Positions 1 through 7,677 of a stretch of 26,193 bases of DNA are shown piece after piece (within the stretch, counting starts at the first letter, position 1; every line of letters begins with the position of its first letter). Position numbers and translations under genes: made by a program. Origin of the DNA: an uncultured Bacteroidia bacterium. Lineage in GTDB: Bacteria; Bacteroidota; Bacteroidia; Bacteroidales; Prolixibacteraceae. A model generated the notes under the pieces. That model saw only the letters and a program-made list of their open reading frames with translations, was not told where the DNA came from and made no database searches. The stretch lies in contig CAIOOC010000464.1 in assembly GCA_903859795.1 (NCBI GenBank), forward strand, positions 1 through 26,193, read 5' to 3'.

Positions 1-1
1 G

Positions 2-958
2 GGGGTCGGGAAAACTGCTATTGTGAACCATGGAATGGAGGTAATCGGGTTTACCGCCGGGTATAGCGGATTAATCAGAAAAGAGTATGTCGAATTGGAT
101 GAAACCAAATTATCGGGGATACTCACTCTCGGAGGGACTATCCTTGGGACTTCTCGTGAAAAACCCTTTAAACTGGAAAAAGGGCTAACTCATAACGATA
201 AACCCGGTTTAATTAAAAAGCACTACGAAGAATTAGGCCTTGACTGCGTGGTTTGCATAGGGGGAAACGGAACAATGAAGACTGCCCATTTGCTTGCCCT
301 TGAGGGGTTAAATGTCATTGGTATTCCTAAAACAATTGATAATGACGTATATGGGACCGAGATTACCTTCGGTTTCGACTCAGCAGTAAGCATTGCTACT
401 GAGGCAATTGACCGCCTGCATTCAACTGCCAACTCACACCAGCGGGCGATGGTTATCGAAGTGATGGGACATAATGCGGGATGGATCGCTCTTTATGCCG
501 GAATCGCCGGTGGGGGAGATATTATCCTGATCCCTGAAATCGCCTATGACATCCATAAGGTATGTAAAACTATTGAAGAAAGATTCTCGAAAGGTAAAGT
601 CTCTGCTATTGTAGTCGTAGCCGAGGGGATTCAAAAGCCCGATAATATTTCAGCTGCCTCATATATTGTATCTAAAATCCAGCAACTTACTAAAATAGAG
701 GCACGTGAAACCAGACTAGGTTACGTTCAGCGTGGCGGTAGTCCTTCCGCGATGGACAGGATTCTGGCAACACGATATGGCGCTTATGCTGCTGAACTTA
801 TAGCCAAAGGTGAATTTGGCCAGATGGTCGCTATTCATGGAGATGTGTTGAGTGCTATTCCTCTTGAGGAGGTCGGGGGAAAGCTTAGTCTCGTTGACCC
901 AAACCATCTTCTGATCACGAAGGCGCGGAACATGGGTGTGCTTTTTGGAGACGAATAA
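2..958 (+). CDS. pfkA: 6-phosphofructokinase, 5'-truncated by the window edge
   Basis: Phosphorylates fructose 6-phosphate to fructose 1,6-bisphosphate in glycolysis; cytoplasmic. The reading frame is open from base 2, and the first visible residues (GVGKTAIVNHGMEVIGF) align just after the family's N-terminal nucleotide loop, so the true start and that loop lie upstream; the GTG at 23 is not a credible start. Seen: GGNGT (phosphate donor/Mg site), PKTIDND (catalytic Asp), MGHNAGW, VVAEG and LGYVQRGGSP. Known: Lys in PKTIDND is typical of mixed-substrate (group III) and PPi-dependent enzymes, whereas Gly after GGN/GGD goes with ATP use and Asp there with PPi use. The combination here suggests a group III enzyme, likely ATP-preferring. 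Odd points are Asn for the usual Asp in GGDG, His for Arg in MGR, and Tyr for His in GH-x-QRGG. Family assignment is secure; the phosphoryl donor is inference. Confidence 0.93.
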   Translation, partial: GVGKTAIVNHGMEVIGFTAGYSGLIRKEYVELDETKLSGILTLGGTILGTSREKPFKLEKGLTHNDKPGLIKKHYEELGLDCVVCIGGNGTMKTAHLLALEGLNVIGIPKTIDNDVYGTEITFGFDSAVSIATEAIDRLHSTANSHQRAMVIEVMGHNAGWIALYAGIAGGGDIILIPEIAYDIHKVCKTIEERFSKGKVSAIVVVAEGIQKPDNISAASYIVSKIQQLTKIEARETRLGYVQRGGSPSAMDRILATRYGAYAAELIAKGEFGQMVAIHGDVLSAIPLEEVGGKLSLVDPNHLLITKARNMGVLFGDE

Positions 959-1005
959 ATACCCTGCCCAATAAATTAAGACGTTAATGGAATAAAATAC
1001 ATTGT

Positions 1006-1188
1006 ATGGATAAGCAAAAAAGAACTATTGGAGTGTTGATTGTTATCCTTATTGTCAGCATTGAAAACTATTACAAAAATTCGGCAGCAAATATCCGAAC
1101 AGTCGATTTTCTGACAATCTGGGTTATTGGTGCCATCTCTGGGCTACTTATTTATAAGGTGATAGAACAAATTAAAAAAGGAAGATAA
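1006..1188 (+). CDS. Small hypothetical membrane protein (60 aa)
   Basis: Not recognised as a named family. The 60-residue product has a basic N-terminus (MDKQKR), a hydrophobic stretch at about residues 7-21, a polar middle, and a second hydrophobic stretch at about 36-52 ending in a basic tail (KKGR), which fits a two-helix inner-membrane protein. It starts at an ATG 47 bp after the phosphofructokinase gene and ends about 100 bp before the DUF1573 gene, on the same strand, so it may ride on the upstream transcript. There is no overlapping alternative gene. Whether it is expressed cannot be told from sequence alone; the hydrophobic pattern and clean placement are the only support. Confidence 0.55.
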   Translation: MDKQKRTIGVLIVILIVSIENYYKNSAANIRTVDFLTIWVIGAISGLLIYKVIEQIKKGR

Positions 1189-1243
1189 AATAGCCCTGAT
1201 TGAGAAATCATAAATCGGAATTGATATTTCCATATGGCTATTC

Positions 1244-1259
1244 CCCCGATGGATCGGGG
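1244..1259. repeat. Small GC-rich hairpin upstream of the DUF1573 gene
   Basis: The arms CCCCGA and TCGGGG (1244-1249 and 1254-1259) surround a 4-nt loop; the pairing is perfect. It sits in the leader of the DUF1573 gene about 30 bp before the preferred start, and stands out as a GC-rich block in AT-rich DNA. There is no T-run after it, so a factor-independent terminator is not well supported. It could be a leader structure or a remnant of a dispersed repeat. Confidence 0.35.
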
Positions 1260-1289
1260 CAAGATATGCGACCTTTAAAAACAAATTAT

Positions 1290-2378
1290 ATGCGCATGAA
1301 AAGGATTTTGGGGACTGCTTTCATTTTAATGATAACCTTGCACGTTTGGGAAGCCCAGGGACAACCATTGACTGAAATTCAGTTTGAAAAAATGGACCAT
1401 AATTTTGGCCGGATCAGGGAAGAAGCTGGAGCTGCCAATTTCACATTTAAATTCACAAATACGGGCAAAACACCATTAATTCTTCAGGGAGTAGAACCCT
1501 CCTGCGGCTGTACTACTCCTGAATGGAGCCAGGAACCAGTCCTGCCCGGGAAAACAGGATTGATTAAGGTATCCTACAATCCGGATCAACGACCCGGAGC
1601 ATTTACCAAAAGCATTACAGTAACTGCCAATATACCAAGGATGGTGCGTGTGCTGACTATATCGGGTGAAGTGATCCCCAGGCCACTTCTGATTACCGAT
1701 CTTTACCCCGTTGATTTTGGAAAGCTCAGACTCTCATCCGGCGAATTATCATTTGTCCGGATTAAAGATAATGAATTAAAAACAGATACGATAAGAATTT
1801 ATAACCCGGGGAAGTTCCCTGTCTCCGTTGGTTTTAAAATAATCCCACCTCATATTACCCTCAAAACCATACCCACGATACTTCCTGCTGAATCGAAAGG
1901 TCTTCTTATCATAACTTTTAATGCCACAAAGAAGGGGGAATATGGGTTCGTTTCAAATCGCATTTATCTCTCATTTAATGGCGAGGATAAATTCGACGAT
2001 GCAATAAAGGTGAGCGGAACAGTTGAAGAAGATTTCTCAAAATTCAGTGCAACAGAACTGGCAAATGCTCCGCGAATTGAATTTAATAGCCGGATTTTTG
2101 ATTTCAAGGAGATATCTGCCGGCCAATCAGTCGATTATAAGTTTTATATTTCAAACAAAGGAAAGAGCAAACTTATTATACGCAGTGTAACAGCATCTTG
2201 TGGATGCACCACAGGAAAACCCCTTACCAATACTGTTTTGCCGGGAGGGACTACCGAATTGAAAGTTACTTTTGATTCGTATGGAAAAACGGGGATGCAA
2301 AATAAGATAATCACTGTTATCTCGAACGATCCGGAGCATTCAACAACCTTGCTAAGGGTAATAGGAAATGTAAATTGA
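1290..2378 (+). CDS. DUF1573 domain-containing exported protein
   Basis: Exported protein with two copies of the DUF1573 Ig-like fold, of unknown molecular function and widespread in Bacteroidota. The start is placed at the ATG at 1290 (or 1296) because it gives a compact signal peptide (MRMKRILGTAFILM, then a small-residue cleavage region near AQGQ). The frame stays open upstream to a TTG at 1200, but that would add about 30 polar residues before the signal peptide. Each DUF1573 repeat carries the hallmark CGCTT motif (PSCGCTTPEW in the first, ASCGCTTGKP in the second, near the C-terminus) followed by a PGxxGxxxVxY/F strand; a middle beta-rich segment separates them. Length is 362 aa with the chosen start. 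The role may be structural or in protein-protein contact at the envelope; that is inference. Confidence 0.88.
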   Translation: MRMKRILGTAFILMITLHVWEAQGQPLTEIQFEKMDHNFGRIREEAGAANFTFKFTNTGKTPLILQGVEPSCGCTTPEWSQEPVLPGKTGLIKVSYNPDQRPGAFTKSITVTANIPRMVRVLTISGEVIPRPLLITDLYPVDFGKLRLSSGELSFVRIKDNELKTDTIRIYNPGKFPVSVGFKIIPPHITLKTIPTILPAESKGLLIITFNATKKGEYGFVSNRIYLSFNGEDKFDDAIKVSGTVEEDFSKFSATELANAPRIEFNSRIFDFKEISAGQSVDYKFYISNKGKSKLIIRSVTASCGCTTGKPLTNTVLPGGTTELKVTFDSYGKTGMQNKIITVISNDPEHSTTLLRVIGNVN

Positions 2379-2423
2379 AAAAAACCAGGCTACCAGGCTT
2401 TAGGAACTTACTTAAAATATAAC

Positions 2424-3539
2424 ATGAGTCATCATCATCCTGAAAATGATCCGAAATATATTGGGCTGAATGTCAATGCCGGAATCGAAAAACCAGATTC
2501 AGTAAATGCCGATTCTGTTCAACGGTTTCTGAAAAAGGGGAAGCGCCAGGTCCATAGTCCTGACGAATTCGTTGAGGGCATACTCAGCGGAAACATAACT
2601 ATTCTGAGCCAGGCAGTTACCCTTGTTGAGAGCAGTAAACCGGAACATCAAAAGGTTGCCCAGGAGATAATCATTAAATGTCTTCCTCATGCAGGGAAGT
2701 CAGTCAGGCTGGGAATCACAGGTGTGCCGGGAGCTGGTAAAAGCACCTTTATAGAAGCTCTGGGTAAAAAAATTACTGGTACCGGCGGAAAGCTCGCCGT
2801 GCTGGCTATTGATCCAAGTTCCGAGCGTTCGAAGGGCTCCATTCTTGGTGATAAAACCCGAATGGAGGAGCTCTCCTCCGATTCGAATGCCTATATCCGA
2901 CCCAGTCCATCGGCAGGATCACTCGGTGGTGTGGCCAGGAAAACACGCGAAATTATCATCTTATGTGAGGCTGCAGGATTCAGTACAATCTTTATTGAAA
3001 CCGTGGGTGTAGGCCAGTCGGAGACCGTTGTTCACTCCATGGTTGACTTTTTCCTTCTGATACAAATCGCCGGAGCAGGTGACGAGTTACAGGGAATCAA
3101 ACGTGGGATCATGGAGATGGCAGATGCAATTGTTATAAATAAGGCTGACGGAGATAATTACGACAAGGCGCAACTGGCTGCTGCACAATTCCGCAACGCG
3201 TTACATCTTTTCCCTCCCACGGGTTCGGGCTGGTTTCCCCCGGTTATGACCTGCTCAGCAATTGAGAATACAGGTATTCAGCAGATTTGGGATGTAGTAA
3301 ACGATTATATTACCCTCACAAAGGAGAACGAATATTTTTTCAACAGACGGAGTGACCAGGCGAGGTACTGGATGTACGAAACAATTAATGAAACACTTCG
3401 GTACAATTTTTACCATAATCACCTTGTTAAACCCAGGCTCCAACATTACGAAAAACTGGTTCTCGACAACGGTATGAGCTCTTTCATTGCTGCACACGAA
3501 CTACTGGCAGCCTACTACAAATCAGTTGGAAATGAATAA
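2424..3539 (+). CDS. meaB: Methylmalonyl-CoA mutase-associated GTPase MeaB
   Basis: G3E-family P-loop GTPase that chaperones adenosylcobalamin-dependent methylmalonyl-CoA mutase, gating cofactor delivery and protecting the enzyme from inactivation; cytoplasmic. Seen: Walker A GVPGAGKST at residues 100-108, the IDPSSERSKGSILGDKTRM block, ETVGVGQSE (switch region), AGAGDELQGIKRGIMEMAD, and the guanine-specificity motif NKADGDN. The C-terminal part is helical, as expected for the dimerisation region. At 371 aa it is slightly longer than typical, due to an N-terminal extension rich in His and Asp/Asn. The older name ArgK (arginine kinase) applies to the same family but is misleading. The mutase genes are not in the window, so the partner is inferred from the family. 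It lies 45 bp after the DUF1573 gene. Confidence 0.95.
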   Translation: MSHHHPENDPKYIGLNVNAGIEKPDSVNADSVQRFLKKGKRQVHSPDEFVEGILSGNITILSQAVTLVESSKPEHQKVAQEIIIKCLPHAGKSVRLGITGVPGAGKSTFIEALGKKITGTGGKLAVLAIDPSSERSKGSILGDKTRMEELSSDSNAYIRPSPSAGSLGGVARKTREIIILCEAAGFSTIFIETVGVGQSETVVHSMVDFFLLIQIAGAGDELQGIKRGIMEMADAIVINKADGDNYDKAQLAAAQFRNALHLFPPTGSGWFPPVMTCSAIENTGIQQIWDVVNDYITLTKENEYFFNRRSDQARYWMYETINETLRYNFYHNHLVKPRLQHYEKLVLDNGMSSFIAAHELLAAYYKSVGNE

Positions 3540-3545
3540 CAACTG

Positions 3546-3575
3546 TTTGCCAGTTAAATTGTTTTAATACCTTTG
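3546..3575 (+). promoter_or_regulatory. Bacteroidota-type promoter for the thioredoxin gene
   Basis: A TTTG at 3546-3549 (-33 element) and TACCTTTG at 3568-3575 (perfect match to TAnnTTTG, -7 element) are separated by 18 bp, close to the known Bacteroidota spacing. Transcription would begin near 3580, leaving a leader of about 45 nt before the ATG at 3626. The -33 element lies in the loop of a small hairpin (AACTG/CAGTT, 3541-3555), which may be coincidence. Confidence 0.55.
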
Positions 3576-3625
3576 CTAACTCTTTTAAATAAGCAAATTT
3601 AATCATCGCCATAAATTATCGAATA

Positions 3626-4720
3626 ATGAGAAATCTTTTAGTAATTGCAGCTGTTTTTTCAGTTCTTGTTTCCTGTTCAAAGCCTACAGGATATGTAATC
3701 AAGGGACAAATAAAAGGGAAAGAGAATGGTCTCATTCAATTAATGAAATATAAGGATGGAAGATGGGTTACCGAAGACTCTGCCTCAATCAAGAATGGGA
3801 AATTTGAGTTAAAGGGAAAGACCGATCTGCCGGAGTTACGTATTGTATCGATTCCTCCTCAAACAGTTGTTGCACAGTTTTTTGCCGAGAATGGAACCCT
3901 GACTCTTGAGGGGAGTATGGACAGTTTGCATGCCACTGTTGTTAAAGGATCAAAATCAAATGACGAATTCTCGATTCTGAAAAAGGAACTTCAGAATATT
4001 AATAAAGAGACCCAGGGATTGCAGCAAAAATACAATGCAGCCCGTCAGAGTGGTAACGAAGATGCAATGAAAAGAGCCCAGATCGACTATGAAGCTATGA
4101 TGGGAAATCAAAAAGTATATACTAAAAACTTCATTCGCGAACATCCAAAATCAACAGTCTCCCCGTTGATTGTTTTAATGCAGCTTGCCAATGAGATGTC
4201 CTCACATGATCTTGATACCCTTGTTGCGTTTCTTGATCCATCAATCAAGTCGTCGATATATGTTGCAGAGCTCAAAAAACTGGCAGATAAAATGCGGATT
4301 ACCGCTGTTGGTGGGTTAGCAGCTGACTTTACCCTTAATACACCAGAAGGAACCCCATTGTCGCTATCTTCACTACGCGGGAAAATTGTGTTAATTGATT
4401 TCTGGGCTTCATGGTGCGGCCCTTGCAGGAAGGAAAATCCTAATGTTGTGAGAGTTTATCAGAAATTTAAGGATAAGGGATTCGATATAATCGGTGTTTC
4501 ACTTGATAAGGAAAAAAGTCTTTGGGTCAAGGCAATTGCTGACGATCAGCTGACCTGGCACCATGTTTCTGATCTGAAATTCTGGCAAAATGAAGCTGCG
4601 GTCAAATATGGCGTTCAATCTATTCCATGTGCAATCCTGATTGATAAAGAAGGGAAAATTATTGCCAAGAACCTTCGCGGGGATGAACTGGAGAAAAAGC
4701 TGGCAGAACTACTTCCATAA
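3626..4720 (+). CDS. TlpA-like thioredoxin lipoprotein with DUF4369 N-domain
   Basis: Predicted envelope lipoprotein of the Bacteroidota TlpA/ResA-like disulfide reductase group. Seen: a signal peptide with lipobox LVSC (Cys17 lipidated); an N-terminal beta-rich DUF4369 domain (about 22-110) with the pattern IKGQIKGKENG...IQLMKY; a Gln/Lys-rich helical middle; and a C-terminal AhpC/TSA-Redoxin fold (about 230-364) with active-site WCGPC (Cys264 and Cys267) and a cis-proline in QSIPCAILID. Known: such proteins reduce or isomerise disulfides in the periplasm, often tied to cytochrome maturation or envelope stress; the client here is unknown. It has its own promoter upstream and a good terminator downstream, so it is probably monocistronic. 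364 aa is the usual length. Confidence 0.93.
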   Translation: MRNLLVIAAVFSVLVSCSKPTGYVIKGQIKGKENGLIQLMKYKDGRWVTEDSASIKNGKFELKGKTDLPELRIVSIPPQTVVAQFFAENGTLTLEGSMDSLHATVVKGSKSNDEFSILKKELQNINKETQGLQQKYNAARQSGNEDAMKRAQIDYEAMMGNQKVYTKNFIREHPKSTVSPLIVLMQLANEMSSHDLDTLVAFLDPSIKSSIYVAELKKLADKMRITAVGGLAADFTLNTPEGTPLSLSSLRGKIVLIDFWASWCGPCRKENPNVVRVYQKFKDKGFDIIGVSLDKEKSLWVKAIADDQLTWHHVSDLKFWQNEAAVKYGVQSIPCAILIDKEGKIIAKNLRGDELEKKLAELLP

Positions 4721-4759
4721 GGAATAGCAAATTTAAATTTTACCCCTTTATGGATAAAT

Positions 4760-4811
4760 ATATGGGTGGAATTCGGGATTTAAAACATCCTGGTTTCTAC
4801 CCATATTTTTT
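4760..4811 (+). terminator. Intrinsic terminator after the thioredoxin gene
   Basis: The arms ATATGGGT (4760-4767) and ACCCATAT (4799-4806) are perfectly complementary, a short inner pairing (GGGAT with ATCCT) lies in the long loop, and a run of six T follows (4806-4811). It sits 40 bp after the stop codon, which fits a factor-independent terminator. Confidence 0.6.
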
Positions 4812-4893
4812 GTTGTGGTAAAACCTGAGAATAATCCTTTATCTTAGCTTGCAAATTAGAATCCGGAAAGCTCCAACCATTAAACCAATGATT

Positions 4894-5370
4894 ATGAAAA
4901 AATATGTTTTACCTTCAGTAGTACTCCTGATTTTATTTTCAACGGTATTAAATCACCTGGCAGCGCACCCATCTTCCGATAGGACTAAAGGAGAGATTAA
5001 CGAAGCTTTAAAAACCTGGAATGATGCTGCCAAAAGTGCAAATGTTGAACTATGCTTATCGATGTTCGACAACTCTGATAACGTGATCCTTGTGGGTTCC
5101 GACAAAGGAGAGTTTTGTAAAGGAAAAAATCAGATTCGAACCTGGCTGACAGCCATTTTTGCCCATGCCAATTTCAGCTGGGAAATGAATCGTATTGACA
5201 TAGACAGCGATGGGAAAAAAGCCTGGGTATTTGTTGAGGGAGCAATGATCGTACAGTGGGATAACGGCCACATCGTAAAAACGCCGTACCGTTTCACCGG
5301 CGTCCTTGTAAAAAGTAGTAAGGCATGGAAGTGGAGGCTATTTAACGGTTCAATTCCCAGAGGAGAGTGA
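4894..5370 (+). CDS. Secreted SnoaL/NTF2-like (DUF4440-type) protein
   Basis: Small exported protein with an NTF2-like fold. The ATG at 4894 (or 4888) gives a clear signal peptide (MKKYVLPSVVLLILF..., cleavage near LAAHPS); the frame extends upstream to a TTG at 4849 but this would place ten basic residues ahead of the signal peptide. The mature part has the usual cone-shaped-fold pattern: an N-terminal helix (EINEALKTWNDAAK), the ELCLSMFD segment, the GKNQIRTWL helix, then beta strands ending in TGVLVKSSKAWKWRLFNGS. Members of this superfamily may be enzymes, ligand-binding domains or have no known activity, and nothing here fixes a substrate. 158 aa. It is convergent with the aldolase gene on the other strand. 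Confidence 0.8.
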   Translation: MKKYVLPSVVLLILFSTVLNHLAAHPSSDRTKGEINEALKTWNDAAKSANVELCLSMFDNSDNVILVGSDKGEFCKGKNQIRTWLTAIFAHANFSWEMNRIDIDSDGKKAWVFVEGAMIVQWDNGHIVKTPYRFTGVLVKSSKAWKWRLFNGSIPRGE

Positions 5371-5386
5371 TTTGCTTCTTTCCTCT
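5359..5386. terminator. Possible bidirectional terminator between convergent genes
   Basis: AGAGGAGAG (5359-5367) can pair with CTTTCCTCT (5378-5386) with one G-U pair and a 10-nt loop. It overlaps the last codons of the SnoaL-like gene and lies 29 bp from the end of the convergent aldolase gene. There is no strong T-run, so support is modest. Confidence 0.3.
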
Positions 5387-5414
5387 AATAGTTTATGATC
5401 TAATAACCATTTAC

Positions 5415-6332
5415 TTAGAATACTGAGAAGAACTCCTGCATATCAAGGGATATGATATCATCGACCAATTTCATATAACTCTCATCTGCCATATTTTTAA
5501 CGGGTAATCTAAATTTCCCCAGGTCAAAACCAATATATTTCATGTAGGCTTTACCGGTTGCTATTCCCCCATATTTGCTTAGAAGTCTGATCATATCAAT
5601 CGATAATTGCTGTAATTTTCTGGCTTGTATAAGATCTCCCCTGTCGAATGCTTCGATAAGCGCGTAATAAAGTGGTGCAGCATAATTGAAGGTACTGCCA
5701 ACCGCACTTTGTGTTCCAAGAACCAGTGCTGAAAGCATATTCTCATCACGGCCCCACATCATATCAAATTTTCCTTCCATAAAATGGGTACAGCTTAAGA
5801 AATCCATGAAATCTTCATGTGTATATTTGATTCCGGCCAGATTTGGAATGATAGGAGCTGCCTCCTGCAAAAAGTCAAACATGGTGACATAACATCCGCT
5901 TAAAATTGGAATATGGTAAAAATAGACCGGCAACATAGGCACCGCTCCGGCAATCAGTGCACAATATTCAGCCAGTTGCACTGCATCTGCGGGTTTGAAA
6001 TAGTAAGGGGCTACAATTGCAATTGCATCAACCAAACAATCGGCTGAGTGCCGGGCAATCTCAATACACTCTTTATAGGATGTACCTCCAACAAGATTTA
6101 TAACTTTGACTGTTTTCCTGTCTCTCGACCTGGCGGTCCAGCTTTCAACCACTTTCATCTTCTCTTTTTGAGAAAGAGAGACCCCTTCGCCTGTTGAACC
6201 GTTGATAAAAGCCCCAATTATCCTGTTTTTTTCCAGAAAATCGTAATATACATCAATCAGATCATACAAAATTTCACCTTTATCATCCATCGGTGCAAAT
6301 GGGGCAGCAATCAATCCTTTAAATTTTTCCAC
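5415..6332 (-). CDS. nanA: N-acetylneuraminate lyase (sialic-acid aldolase), NPL-like
   Basis: Class I aldolase of the DHDPS/NAL family; predicted to split N-acetylneuraminate into pyruvate and N-acetylmannosamine in the cytoplasm. Seen: the pyruvate-carboxylate loop GSTGEG (Ser46, Thr47), catalytic Tyr139 within VYFYHIPILSG, Schiff-base Lys169 within LAGIKYT, and AVGSTFNY. Known: GIKYT/GVKFT after the Schiff-base lysine and the (I/V)GSTYN segment separate neuraminate lyases from dihydrodipicolinate synthases, and YYHIP plus FxNG(S/T)TGEG resemble the animal NPL branch more than E. coli NanA. 305 aa is the usual length. No other sialic-acid gene (nanE, transporter, sialidase) is next to it, so use on another 2-keto sugar acid is possible. 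Confidence 0.85.
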   Translation of the reverse strand: MEKFKGLIAAPFAPMDDKGEILYDLIDVYYDFLEKNRIIGAFINGSTGEGVSLSQKEKMKVVESWTARSRDRKTVKVINLVGGTSYKECIEIARHSADCLVDAIAIVAPYYFKPADAVQLAEYCALIAGAVPMLPVYFYHIPILSGCYVTMFDFLQEAAPIIPNLAGIKYTHEDFMDFLSCTHFMEGKFDMMWGRDENMLSALVLGTQSAVGSTFNYAAPLYYALIEAFDRGDLIQARKLQQLSIDMIRLLSKYGGIATGKAYMKYIGFDLGKFRLPVKNMADESYMKLVDDIISLDMQEFFSVF

Positions 6333-6411
6333 GACTTCCTTTTAATTTATTGATATACTGGTAATTAAATTTGTTCTATAACGAATCGTTTCTTCGTCTT
6401 GTATTGTCTTT

Positions 6412-7041
6412 TTAAGCCTCTGCTCCATTATTTTTCCTGAATGCCTTGTAAATCAGATAAAGAACATAAGTTCCGCCAATGACTAAGATAATGACAATAA
6501 GTTCTTTATAGTACTTGTCGAGAATTTCTTTTTGCGAATAAAAGAAATAGCCCAGCATTGCAAGGATCATATTCCAGGCTGTAGCTCCGATTGCTGTAAA
6601 AAGGATAAAGTCACGCATTCTCATATTTGCTAATCCGGCTGGAATTGAGATGAGGTGCCGAATTCCGGGAACCAGCCGACCAATAAGTGTAGATGTTTTG
6701 CCGTTCTTCAGGAAATATTGCTCTGTCTTCTCAATGGCTGATTGATCTACCATCATTAAATGGGCAAGCCGTGTATTGACAAATTTCATCAGGATCTTGT
6801 TTCCTAACCATTTGGCCATGTAATAATTAAACATTGATCCAACTACAGCACCCATCGATCCGGAAAAAATTACAAAAAAGATATTCATGTCCCCGTTAGC
6901 AGCCTTAAATGCAGCGGGAGGAATGACTAATTCTGATGGGAAAGGGATGATCGTGCTTTCAATTGCCATGAGTAAGAAAATAGTCCAATAGGTGATATGA
7001 CCCATATACCAACCAAGAACCTGCTGAAATAGTGCTCCCAT
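6412..7041 (-). CDS. DedA-family (VTT domain) membrane protein
   Basis: Integral inner-membrane protein of the DedA/SNARE-associated (VTT) family. Known members move lipid carriers such as undecaprenyl phosphate or phospholipids across the membrane and support membrane-potential homeostasis. Seen: the N-terminal E-x4-PFPSE block (ESTIIPFPSE) with its acidic residues, the GSMGAVVGSMFNYYMAKWLG re-entrant region, the conserved R-x3-PxxR motif in GRLVPGIRHLISIPAGLANM, and two further C-terminal helices with a short basic tail. 209 aa is the normal length. It is followed 79 bp later on the same strand by the aldolase gene and could share its transcript. Confidence 0.92.
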   Translation of the reverse strand: MGALFQQVLGWYMGHITYWTIFLLMAIESTIIPFPSELVIPPAAFKAANGDMNIFFVIFSGSMGAVVGSMFNYYMAKWLGNKILMKFVNTRLAHLMMVDQSAIEKTEQYFLKNGKTSTLIGRLVPGIRHLISIPAGLANMRMRDFILFTAIGATAWNMILAMLGYFFYSQKEILDKYYKELIVIILVIGGTYVLYLIYKAFRKNNGAEA

Positions 7042-7055
7042 AAAATTGTTTTAGG

Positions 7056-7063
7056 CAAAGCTA
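7056..7063 (-). promoter_or_regulatory. Possible -7 promoter element for the DedA gene
   Basis: On the minus strand the sequence reads TAGCTTTG, a perfect TAnnTTTG match, 14 bp upstream of the DedA start codon. No good TTTG element lies at the expected -33 position (the sequence there is T-rich), so support is limited. If real, the leader would be only about 10 nt and DedA would be transcribed apart from the serpin pair. Confidence 0.35.
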
Positions 7064-7089
7064 AACTTTTCTTCAGTTAAAAGAAAACT

Positions 7090-7635
7090 TTACGGCAGCC
7101 GAATTCCCAGCAACCAGTCACTAATCAGGGCAGCCTCAGGCGTAAGATTATGAAATTCAGTATCTCCTGTCTGCAAAAGGATAAATTCACGATAGACGCC
7201 CGGTTTCCCTCCCGGATCAGGAACAATTATTTTGCACAAATGGGCACCCATATCTGCACCATGGAGTACCGGGGAACTCATAACCCCACTCGTAGCAATG
7301 AAAGCGAGTGTCTGATAGTGAGCCAGATCAGAACTTCCTATCAGTGTATCCCTCTTCACTGAAGCATTAATATTGCTATCAAGGGCTGCAAATGAGAGGA
7401 GACTGTTTACCGCAAAAGTCCATGGTGTGGTCTTGTCAAAGGTATAGACTTTCCCGGAAGGTGTAATTGTAAAACCCCCGTGGCTAAACCCCCAGGCATG
7501 GTTTATATATTCAAATTGAAAGTAACAATTGGTCTGTTTAGCTTCAATGGGAACACTCACAGGATCCTGACAGCAGATCAGTAACCAGGGCGAGAGAATA
7601 AGAAAAACGCTTATTTTAAAGATCTGATTTTTCAT
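7090..7635 (-). CDS. Hypothetical lipoprotein downstream of the serpin
   Basis: Not recognised. The 181-aa product has a signal peptide (MKNQIFKISVFLILS) ending in LLICCQD; a lipidated Cys at 21 or 22 is likely, though the lipobox is not canonical (Ile or Cys at -1). The mature part is predicted mainly beta with aromatic-rich segments (CYFQFEYINHAWGFSHGG, KTTPWTF), a Gly/Pro-rich loop (PDPGGKPG) and two further cysteines. It begins 42 bp after the serpin stop codon on the same strand, so the two are probably co-transcribed. By context it may act with the serpin at the cell surface, but that is inference only. Confidence 0.75.
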   Translation of the reverse strand: MKNQIFKISVFLILSPWLLICCQDPVSVPIEAKQTNCYFQFEYINHAWGFSHGGFTITPSGKVYTFDKTTPWTFAVNSLLSFAALDSNINASVKRDTLIGSSDLAHYQTLAFIATSGVMSSPVLHGADMGAHLCKIIVPDPGGKPGVYREFILLQTGDTEFHNLTPEAALISDWLLGIRLP

Positions 7636-7677
7636 CTTAATTCACTGTTTCTAGGTTAAATAGGATATAAGAGTTGT

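Noticed and set aside
1200..1289. TTG start for the DUF1573 gene; likewise TTG starts at 4849, 19087 and 22120
   Set aside because: In each case an ATG downstream places a normal signal peptide or Rossmann fold at the N-terminus; the extensions are not supported.
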